Of a stretch of 64,000 bases of DNA, positions 20,872 to 27,980 are shown piece after piece. The notes beneath the pieces are model-generated. The model was not told where the DNA came from, made no database searches, and was given only the letters and a program-made list of their open reading frames with translations. This DNA is from Xanthomonas fragariae (GTDB lineage: Bacteria > Pseudomonadota > Gammaproteobacteria > Xanthomonadales > Xanthomonadaceae): positions 1,550,001 through 1,614,000 of the forward strand of contig NZ_CP071955.1 in NCBI RefSeq assembly GCF_017603965.1. The letters are read 5' to 3'. The number at the start of each line of letters is the position of its first letter. Within the stretch, counting starts at the first letter, position 1. Made by a program: the position numbers and the translations under genes.

Positions 20872-21843
20872 ATGGCACATTCCGGTACCCCCTGGTTCAA
20901 CGCAGCCCGGCTCAAGACGCGCCAGCTGTTGCTACTGCTGCATTTGCACGAGCAGCGCTCGGTATTGCGTGCGGCCGAGGCCGCCAGCATGACCCAGCCG
21001 GCAGCCTCCAAGCTGCTGGCGGAAATGGAAGACATGCTGGGGGTGAAGTTATTCGAGCGACACGCCCGTGGCGTCGAGCCAACTTGGTATGGTCAAGTGC
21101 TGATCCGTCGTGCCCGTGCAGCGATGTCGGAGATCGGCCGGGCGCAGGAAGAAATCGCAGCGCTGCGCGCGGGCCGCATGGGCCAGGCCTCGATCGGGAC
21201 CGTGCTCAATCCGGGCACTAACCTGGTGCCGCAGTCGATCGCCGAGGTCAAACGCGAGTTTCCGGACATCCTGGTGCGGGTGGAGATGGACTACAGCCGT
21301 ACGCTGGTTGCCAAGTTACTGGATGGCCAGCTGGATATCGTGATCGGCCGCATCCTGGGGCCGGAAGGCGTGGGCGAGTTGGAATTCGAGCCGTTGGCCG
21401 ACGAGCCGCATTCGGTGATTGCGCGCGCCGGTCACCCGCTGGCTAGCCGGGCCGGTCTGCAGCATGCGGATCTGGTGCGACATGGCTGGATCCTGCCGCC
21501 GGCCGACAGCATGCTGCGCGCGCGGCTGGATTCGATGTTCTTGGAGCACGGCGTGCAGACGCCGACCAATGCGATCGAGACCTCGTCCTTGCCAGTCACC
21601 TCGACGCTGTTACGCGGCACCGACATGCTCACCGCTTTGCCGGTGGAATCGGTGACGCCGCTGATCCAGGCCAAGCTGCTGACCGTGTTGCCGATCGAAT
21701 TGGGTGTGCGGATGGAGTCGTTCGGTATCATTCGTCGGCGCAATTACATTTTGCCGCCTGGGGCCGAGCGCATTTTGCAGGCGCTGCGCACTACCGCGCG
21801 GCGCTTGTATCCCGGTTTGCGGGCGCCGGAGTCGTCGGTCTAG
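20872..21843 (+). CDS. LysR-family regulator of the galactonate operon
   Basis: 323 aa. The HTH is near residues 15-75 (QLLLLLHLHEQRSVLRAAEA, then MTQPAASKLLAEMEDMLGVKLFER), with a LysR substrate-binding domain after it. An earlier ATG at 20815 would place the palindromic site inside the gene, so the ATG at 20872 is preferred, preceded by a GAGGG element about 9 bp upstream. It is divergent from dgoA and by position should sense a galactonate-pathway intermediate. The ligand is inferred, not shown. Confidence 0.88.
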   Translation: MAHSGTPWFNAARLKTRQLLLLLHLHEQRSVLRAAEAASMTQPAASKLLAEMEDMLGVKLFERHARGVEPTWYGQVLIRRARAAMSEIGRAQEEIAALRAGRMGQASIGTVLNPGTNLVPQSIAEVKREFPDILVRVEMDYSRTLVAKLLDGQLDIVIGRILGPEGVGELEFEPLADEPHSVIARAGHPLASRAGLQHADLVRHGWILPPADSMLRARLDSMFLEHGVQTPTNAIETSSLPVTSTLLRGTDMLTALPVESVTPLIQAKLLTVLPIELGVRMESFGIIRRRNYILPPGAERILQALRTTARRLYPGLRAPESSV

Positions 21844-22047
21844 CCGGTCCTGAAAATCAGCTTCGTCGGGGGACGACGGCAACCGGTGCTGCTGTTTGCA
21901 CCGTGGGCCGCACCATGATCGGTCGGAGCCAGACTAACAGGAATGCGATCCAGCGCAGGGTGTCGCCGACAGTCACATTATGGCGCGCAACACATCGTCC
22001 TGGCCGTTAAGACGGCAGGGGGTGCCATCGTGTACTTGCCGCCGGAA

Positions 22048-22617
22048 TCAGCGCGGTTTGACCTGTCGATATTGCCGGCGATCGCCGTAGGCCTGGCCCT
22101 TGGTCTCGACGTTGGCGTATAGCCGGCCGTTGCACAGGGTCACGTCGGCAGCGTTGTAGGCGCGCAACAACTCCGCACGCAACTGGTTGTCTTCGATTTG
22201 CTGGCGATAGTGGGCCAGCAACCATCCGCCGCCGCCCAGCAACACCAGCAGACTTCCGACCACGACCGCCGCGCCTTTCCACAGCAGCAGGCGCTGCGCC
22301 CGCTCGATGCGTTTGAGTTGATCGGACAGGGACTGCGCACCGCCCCCGATCAAGCTACCGGCGTGCTGCAGCCGCTTCTCGAAACCGGCGACCGACTGGT
22401 CCATCCCCTGCTGGACATCTCTCACCAACGTGTCGGGCACACGCTGCAAGGTCTGCTCGGCCGAACGGGTCATCACCCCGGGCAACGACTGCGCCACCTG
22501 CTCCAGCTGCTGCGCAAGCTGGCGTTGCCGCTGCTCCATTTCATTGCAGCGGCGCTCGAACTGCTCCATGAGCGCGGCGGTCTTGCTGACCAACGTCAGC
22601 GGGTCTTTTGCATTCAT
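22048..22617 (-). CDS. Coiled-coil membrane protein linked to DUF2235 effector
   Basis: 189 aa; family not recognised. Residues 1-60 are rich in Glu/Gln/Arg (FERRCNEMEQRQRQLAQQLE) and should form a coiled coil. One strong transmembrane segment lies near 115-136 (GAAVVVGSLLVLLGGGGWLL), followed by a short C-terminal tail with one cysteine. It starts 30 bp after the DUF2235 gene on the same strand, so it is likely co-transcribed and could be an accessory or adaptor for that effector. Function is unknown. Confidence 0.75.
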   Translation of the reverse strand: MNAKDPLTLVSKTAALMEQFERRCNEMEQRQRQLAQQLEQVAQSLPGVMTRSAEQTLQRVPDTLVRDVQQGMDQSVAGFEKRLQHAGSLIGGGAQSLSDQLKRIERAQRLLLWKGAAVVVGSLLVLLGGGGWLLAHYRQQIEDNQLRAELLRAYNAADVTLCNGRLYANVETKGQAYGDRRQYRQVKPR

Positions 22618-22646
22618 TGTGCATCTTCCTTTGCTGCTGACGACCT

Positions 22647-24221
22647 TTACATGCTGCGCCCACCGATGCGCATCGTTTCTTGCTGTTGTTGCTGTTGTTG
22701 CTGTTGTTGCTGCGCCTGCATCGCCTGCTGCGCTGCCTGCTGTTCCTGCTGGTTCACCGTGTCGATGGCCTCGGCGCGCAACGCACGGCCGGGTGGTTCA
22801 TCGGCCAGGATCTGCGTCATCTGACGGAATTGATCGCGCTCGCCGCTCTGTGCGGCGGCCAGCATGCGGTCCAGGAATGCGTCCGGGTCCTCATGCAAGG
22901 AGGGCAGCTTGCCGGCCGCTGCCCGCGCCTCCTGCTGCGCATCGGCCTTCATCGGCACCTGCCACTGCTGCGGCGCATGGCTGCGCTCGCGCGCGTGCTG
23001 GAGTTGCTGCATCTGCTGCTGCCAGCTTGGCGCGTCGGCAGCACCATTGTGCAGCGCGAACGCCGGCACCGAGGAATCGGTACGTTCCTGCGGCACGGCC
23101 ACCGGGCGCAAGGGGAACTGCGCACGCAAGCCGGTATCCAGATCCTGGGCACCGGTGCGGTTGAGGCTGGTCGCGGTACCCGCCAGGTCCTTCACGTGCA
23201 CGCGGCTGCCCAGGGTGGCCGCGATGGCGGTGGTGTAGAAAGTCTGGTGCTGCTCGGAACGGTGGATGACGTTCATTTCCGGCGCGGTGGACACCGCGCG
23301 CGGTTTCAGGAACGGGGTGTCACTGAGGGTGTTGACGTAATCGGTGAGCAGGTTGCCGTTGCGCACGGACAGGCCATCGAGCCGGTAGGAACCGCCGATG
23401 TCCGAATGCGCGCCCGGATTGACCAGATTGAGCAGGCGCCCATCCTGGGTGCGGCCTGGATCGATGATGTCCTTGGCCGGGAAGAGATCGCGGCGCTCGT
23501 CGCGGGCGGTGAGTTGCAGGCCCGACACCACCGACGGCGGCAGGCGCGTGTCGCGCAGGTTCATGTCGCCGGTGGCCACCGGGTCGAGCAGGCCCACCAC
23601 CTGCGCGGTGCGGCCGGGCGGCACCAGCGGCGGGTGGGTTGGGGTGAGTTTTAGGATTTCGCCGTGAGGCCCTCTTTCGATGTTCATGTCCTTGGGATTC
23701 TGGATGCCGCGCTCGTGGACCATGCGGGTAAACATGGCCGCAGTGACCGCACCACGGCTGAAGCCGGTGGAGACAATGCTGATCTGGGCTTGTGGATCTT
23801 GGTCGCGCCATTGCTTGGCTTGATTGATGAACTTGAAGTACATCTCTTCCATCCGTGGTCCATAGCTATAGCCCACGGCACCGTCTAGGTTGCGGGTGAA
23901 GCCGTCATTCTGGGTGCCTACGCCGGGGAGATAGTGACCATTGACATTCTGGAAACCGGCGAAGTTGGCTGCCTGTACTTGATCGTACATGACGCCGATA
24001 TTGGTAATGTGCTCTGGGTCCTTATACTTGTCATTGCCGGTGCCATCGAAGCAGGCCACGAATAAACGGGTGTGCGGATTCTGCTGGCTGACCAGCAGCG
24101 GTGCCTGGAACTGCGCCAACGTTTGACGGCTACGTTCGTAGTCTGCCAAATCCCGCGCAGTTGCCGGATAGGTTGCCACGCCATCGGCCCAGGTCTTTGC
24201 AGTATCACGATCACTACCCAC
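22647..24221 (-). CDS. DUF2235 (Tle1-like) phospholipase effector candidate
   Basis: 524 aa. The DUF2235 alpha/beta-hydrolase core shows the strand-1 motif RLFVACFDGTGNDKYKDPEH (residues 52-71) and the nucleophile elbow STGFSRGAVTA with Ser155. HSDIGGSYRLDG is a later conserved segment that could supply the acid. Tle1 proteins are antibacterial phospholipases delivered by type VI secretion. The C-terminal 60 residues end in a Gln-rich tail with eleven consecutive glutamines; Gln-rich tails are also typical of Xanthomonas T4SS effectors. Start is the GTG at 24221, with GGGAG 7 bp upstream. A lipoprotein gene just upstream is the likely immunity partner. Confidence 0.82.
   Translation of the reverse strand: MGSDRDTAKTWADGVATYPATARDLADYERSRQTLAQFQAPLLVSQQNPHTRLFVACFDGTGNDKYKDPEHITNIGVMYDQVQAANFAGFQNVNGHYLPGVGTQNDGFTRNLDGAVGYSYGPRMEEMYFKFINQAKQWRDQDPQAQISIVSTGFSRGAVTAAMFTRMVHERGIQNPKDMNIERGPHGEILKLTPTHPPLVPPGRTAQVVGLLDPVATGDMNLRDTRLPPSVVSGLQLTARDERRDLFPAKDIIDPGRTQDGRLLNLVNPGAHSDIGGSYRLDGLSVRNGNLLTDYVNTLSDTPFLKPRAVSTAPEMNVIHRSEQHQTFYTTAIAATLGSRVHVKDLAGTATSLNRTGAQDLDTGLRAQFPLRPVAVPQERTDSSVPAFALHNGAADAPSWQQQMQQLQHARERSHAPQQWQVPMKADAQQEARAAAGKLPSLHEDPDAFLDRMLAAAQSGERDQFRQMTQILADEPPGRALRAEAIDTVNQQEQQAAQQAMQAQQQQQQQQQQQETMRIGGRSM
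22681..22712. repeat. 9-bp tandem repeat encoding a polyglutamine run
   Basis: Three exact copies of TGCTGTTGT (22681-22707) plus a partial fourth. On the minus strand they read as CAA/CAG codons and give eleven glutamines in a row near the end of the DUF2235 protein. The repeat unit is a multiple of three, so length changes would keep the frame. Confidence 0.85.
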
Positions 24222-24246
24222 TGTATGCTCCCTGGCGATGACGCCA

Positions 24247-24918
24247 TCAATAGGTTTTGGTGTAGGCGAGAATCAGGTCGTTGCGGAAGTCGCTGTTTGG
24301 GTTGTCGGGCTTCTGCAGCACAGTCGTCTGCACCATCGCCTTCATATATACATTGATGGTGCGGTCGTTCACTTCCAGGATGATATCTGGAGAGATATCG
24401 GCCTTCAGGATCGGCGGAAGTTGCTCCTGCGGCACATGATGCAGCACCACCTTGTCCTTGAAGATGGCATTCAGATCCACCAGAGCATGGTGCGACTGGC
24501 CGTCCTTGGAGCGCCACGTCACTTCCGCTGGGGGCGGGAAGTTCGGGAAATTGCGGATTCCAATCGTGCCCGCGTGCATATTGCCGGGGTAGATATCTCC
24601 GAGGGACGCTGAGGAAATCTGTTTGACATCGGCAGGATAATTGGCCTCGTACCTGCCGTTGTAAAGCACCTTGCAGCCGTAGGTGTCATAGCAGCCCGCC
24701 CCGAACGCATGGTTGCTAAACGGAATCGGCTTTCGGGTATCGATATGCACGATGTTATGCGCATCGACCGGGATATTCTCAATCAGATGGGTGGCGGATG
24801 GATCGTTGGCAGGTGCGTTCATGCGTGAACATCCAGTCAGAGGGTAGGCGAAGACGGCGCACAGCAGCAAGGGGAGCGTTGCACGGTGCTGCGGGATGCA
24901 ATGAGGTCGCACAGCCAT
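24247..24918 (-). CDS. Lipoprotein, candidate immunity protein for the DUF2235 effector
   Basis: 223 aa. The signal peptide ends in a lipobox (AYPLTGCSR, Cys30), so the mature protein should be anchored in the periplasm. The body contains GCYDTYGCKVLYNGRY (two cysteines) and EVTWRSKDGQSHHALVDLNA, a pattern I associate with lipoproteins next to Tle1 phospholipases. The ATG at 24918 has AAAGG upstream. The gene ends 25 bp before the effector on the same strand, the usual immunity-effector order. Immunity function is inferred from context. Confidence 0.72.
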   Translation of the reverse strand: MAVRPHCIPQHRATLPLLLCAVFAYPLTGCSRMNAPANDPSATHLIENIPVDAHNIVHIDTRKPIPFSNHAFGAGCYDTYGCKVLYNGRYEANYPADVKQISSASLGDIYPGNMHAGTIGIRNFPNFPPPAEVTWRSKDGQSHHALVDLNAIFKDKVVLHHVPQEQLPPILKADISPDIILEVNDRTINVYMKAMVQTTVLQKPDNPNSDFRNDLILAYTKTY

Positions 24919-25033
24919 GGGGCCACCTTTGGAAAGGGGAGGAAAGCCTACTATAGTCCACTACCTGCAATGTGCTCACGGCATTGCCCGCGTCGTCCTG
25001 TGACCTGCCCGGTGTGATGTGGGAGTTTTTCTA

Positions 25034-25092
25034 CCTCTCTTCCATTCGTGGCCCATAGCTGTAGCTTACTGCACCATCGAGGCTACGGTTAG
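25034..25092 (-). pseudogene. Fragment of a second DUF2235 gene
   Basis: On the minus strand this short stretch reads RSLDGAVSYSYGPRMEE before a stop. It matches RNLDGAVGYSYGPRMEE of the intact DUF2235 protein (encoded near 23840-23895), with roughly four of five bases identical. It ends at the terminus of the IS701-family element, and the continuation is not found on the other side. It is a scrap of a duplicated effector gene removed by insertion and deletion. Confidence 0.7.
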
Positions 25093-26536
25093 TCCTACTG
25101 TGTCATAAATAGGTTATCCTGCAGGCAGTCTCTCCCACGGCGGGATCGTGATGGCCGCAGTCAGCAACAAAGCGCGTTTCTCCGCTTATCTCGAGAACTC
25201 TCCGCTGCGCTCGGTCATGCTGACCGCACTGCGGGCCTGCGAGGCGATTGCAGTGCGTTGATGCTGCCTTTGGAGCGCAAGAGTGTTGAGCCCCTGGCTG
25301 CTCATCTGGATCCGCTTCGAACCAGGGCTCGCCATCAAGCCTTGCACCACTTCGTGGCCAAATCAGAGTGGTCCGATGCGGCCATGTTGGAGCGGGTTCG
25401 TCAGTACGTTTCGTCGCTGCTGGATTTGAAAGACGAGGTGTACTGGATCGTGGACGACACGGGTTTTCGCAAGAAGGGCAGGCATTCGGTCGGTGTGGCC
25501 CGACAGGACTGCGGCGAGATCGGCAAGCAGGACAATTGCCAGGTGGCCGTGAGCGTATCGTTGGCGACGCCGGCAGCGAGCATTCCGATCGCTTTCAGGC
25601 TGTATCTGCCTGAAGACTGGGCCAGCGATGCAGCACGCCGGGGAAAAGCGGGAATTCCCCACGAGATTGAGTTCGCGACCAAACCGCAGATCGCACTGGC
25701 GCAGATGAAAGCAGCCCATGCCACGGGAGTGGCGCGCGGCACGGTGTTGGCCGATGCAGCCTATGGCAGCAATACGGCCTGGCGTGACGCGCTGGCTTGC
25801 CTGGAACTGAACTATGCGGTGGGAATCGTGTCGAGCGTGAAAGTCTGGCCGCCCGGACAAAGGCCCGAATCGCCGGCGGCGTGGAAAGGCCAAGGCCGAC
25901 CTCCGGTTCGCCATCGTCGTACAGCCGACCATCAGCCACAGTCGGTGCAAGCGCTGGCGCTGTCGTTACCCTCCCGCGCCTTCAGGACAGTCGCGTGGCG
26001 GGAAGGCGGCAACGCACCGTTGTCGGGACGTTTCGCCGCCGTACGCGTACGTGCAGCACAAGGTGATCGCTTGCGTCAGGAGGAATGGCTGTTGATCGAA
26101 TGGCCCAAAGGCCAAGACAGGCCGACCCGATACTTTCTGTCCAACCTGCCGGTAAACACGCCGCGCAAGGATCTGGTAAGGACGGTCAAGGCGCGCTGGC
26201 GGATTGAACGCGATTATCAGGATCTGAAACAGGAATTTGGCCTGGATCACTACCAAGGCCGTGGCTGGCGGGGCTTCCATCATCACGCGAGGTTATGCAT
26301 CGCTGCCTATGGGTACCTGGTTGCTGAACGCTTGCGCGGGGCGCATCAAAAAAACCCTCGGAATGCGCGGAATCTCCCTTACCCGAGAATTACCGACCGC
26401 TCGGCAAGGCAATCGCGCGCCCAGCGCCACGCGAGCGACTCGATCGCGACGCTGCGCTGGACAATCGCCATGGACATCGCAGCGGCACTACTTGACGGGA
26501 TGCCTCCGCATCTGCGGATTTAATGACACAGTAGGA
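25093..26536 (+). mobile_element. IS701-family insertion sequence
   Basis: Terminal inverted repeats are TCCTACTGTGTCAT (from 25093) and ATGACACAGTAGGA (to 26536), perfect over 14 bp. They enclose a single DDE transposase gene, about 1.44 kb in all. Flanking bases are TTAG on the left and TTAT on the right, so there is no perfect 4-bp target duplication; this fits the loss of adjacent sequence on one side. Confidence 0.85.
25261..26523 (+). CDS. IS701-family transposase
   Basis: 420 aa from the ATG at 25261. DDE motifs are visible: VYWIVDDTGFRKKGRHSVGV (first Asp), VLADAAYGSNTAWRD (second Asp) and RIERDYQDLKQEFGLDHYQG (Glu). Recognisable transposase sequence (SAALGHADRTAGLRGDCSAL) continues in the same frame upstream to at least 25150, but without an ATG. 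The annotated protein therefore lacks part of its N-terminus, or the native start has been lost by frameshift. Activity is uncertain. Confidence 0.85.
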   Translation: MLPLERKSVEPLAAHLDPLRTRARHQALHHFVAKSEWSDAAMLERVRQYVSSLLDLKDEVYWIVDDTGFRKKGRHSVGVARQDCGEIGKQDNCQVAVSVSLATPAASIPIAFRLYLPEDWASDAARRGKAGIPHEIEFATKPQIALAQMKAAHATGVARGTVLADAAYGSNTAWRDALACLELNYAVGIVSSVKVWPPGQRPESPAAWKGQGRPPVRHRRTADHQPQSVQALALSLPSRAFRTVAWREGGNAPLSGRFAAVRVRAAQGDRLRQEEWLLIEWPKGQDRPTRYFLSNLPVNTPRKDLVRTVKARWRIERDYQDLKQEFGLDHYQGRGWRGFHHHARLCIAAYGYLVAERLRGAHQKNPRNARNLPYPRITDRSARQSRAQRHASDSIATLRWTIAMDIAAALLDGMPPHLRI

Positions 26537-26666
26537 TTATGGAAGCTCTGAACAACGCACCGGACCTCTAAAATTCCAGCCTGCTGCGTGCCAATAGCGC
26601 ACAAATTTGACGCATACGATGCGATTTCTACGGTTATCTGGCGACTTTGGCTGCCGCCAGACAGCA

Positions 26667-27558
26667 TTATCCCCTGGCCGGTAGCAACTGCCGGCGTACA
26701 ATCCACAGATTGGTGGGCGCAGCGATGAGAGTCGCATCGACGATTATGCCGGAACGCAGGCTCTGACCCTTGCGCACCAGATGCGCGTTGACGGCCTCCA
26801 GCATCCGCGCAGCAAGGCCATGGGTTTCCAGCAAGCGGCGAAAGTTGAGAATCGTGGTCTCGTCGGGAACGTTGTCCAAACCGCCGAGCCGGGCAAAACG
26901 GCTCAACGCCGGCCCTTGGCGTGCGTCGCTCTGTCGTAGTGCAATGCCGTAACGCTTGGCCAGCAGCACCAGCTTCTTGCGAGCCACTTCAAGCAAACGG
27001 CTGTCGGTCGAATACGCGATCGCCTTTTCCTGCACCTTGGTATCCACGATCACGTGCGACACCTCACGCGCATCTACCGCTTTCATTGATCGTGTGCGCG
27101 AGTAGCTCTTCCATGCCGGCCTCACCCAAGCGCTGCCGCCAGCGTGTCAGCGAGCTCGGATCGCACGTCAAACGCGTCTGGAAAACGATCTTACCGGTGA
27201 AGAACTGCCAGTACGAATTTTCCAGCCACCGTTCGCAGACCGCTTCATCGGAAAGGTCGTAAGCGTGTTTGAGATACAACAAACCGGCGATCAAACGCAC
27301 CGGCAGTGCGGGACGACCGCCAGCGGCCGCAGTGGCCGCAGTGGCCGGAAAATGTCGTGAAAGCGCCTGTTCCAATGCGGCCCACGGCATCCGTTGGCTC
27401 AATTGCGCCAACGGATGCTGCAGATCGATCTGGTTCTCCAGCCGTGAACGAAACAACGCGTCGGCAGGTACGTGCTCAGTAGCAGGACGGCGTGTACGCA
27501 TGGGCAGAAATTGCCAGAAACCAGACCTCAGCGTAGCGAAAACTGGTCGTTCTGGCAC
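26667..27558 (-). pseudogene. Chimeric remnant of IS5-type transposases
   Basis: The upstream part (27558-27080) encodes an IS1478-like IS5-family N-terminus (FRSRLENQIDLQHPLAQLSQ, then KHAYDLSDEAVCERWLENSY). It then changes frame by a small deletion near 27085. The second frame continues the same type (VSHVIVDTKVQEKAIAYSTD, then RYGIALRQSDARQGPALSR) until about 26898. There it joins sequence of a different IS5 subgroup (GGLDNVPDETTILNFRRLLE, then GIIVDATLIAAPT) that stops near 26710. It is a fusion of two broken transposases and cannot be active. Confidence 0.75.
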
Positions 27559-27980
27559 GCCTGTGCGGCCTATAAAACGTTGTGGTGATTGGGTAGTGGG
27601 GGTTTTTCAGGGGCGACTGGCTAGTGCTGCGCATGAACTGGTAAGTGGGGGCAATCACGCAGCAAGTGTGGGCGGGCTTGCAGAGTTGAGCCCGCCATGG
27701 CGAATCCGGCGGTCTGGCTCCGCGATGTCAGACAGGCCGGGTTTCTTGGTGTTGCTATTTTTATATTGAATACCTTTCCAGGAATATTTCATTGGTATGG
27801 CCTGACAAGCGCACCCTATGCTGCCTCCGCAGCCGTACGGTAAACCCGATCACGATTACCACGCATCCACCAGCCCCGGCCCTTGTCGCGGCCGGATGTC
27901 GGGCCAGCACAACGACGGGCAGGGCGTTCGCGCACCGGCCTGCGAAAACTAGCGGTACATGCGTCCTGGGAGGGAACACC
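27559..27980. other. 422-bp region upstream of the TonB-dependent receptor
   Basis: No convincing gene. An open frame from 27792 reads into the receptor but looks like leader rather than protein. Near 27775-27800 there is an AT-richer patch with the element CCAGGAATATTTCATTGG; its GGAATATT core also occurs in the dgo operator candidate. The receptor promoter probably lies here, and a GGGAGGG ribosome site precedes its ATG at 27981. Confidence 0.45.

Noticed and set aside
22680..23654. Leucine-rich plus-strand open frame opposite the DUF2235 gene
   Set aside because: The poly-Leu start is the antisense of the glutamine repeat; no ribosome site and no family match.
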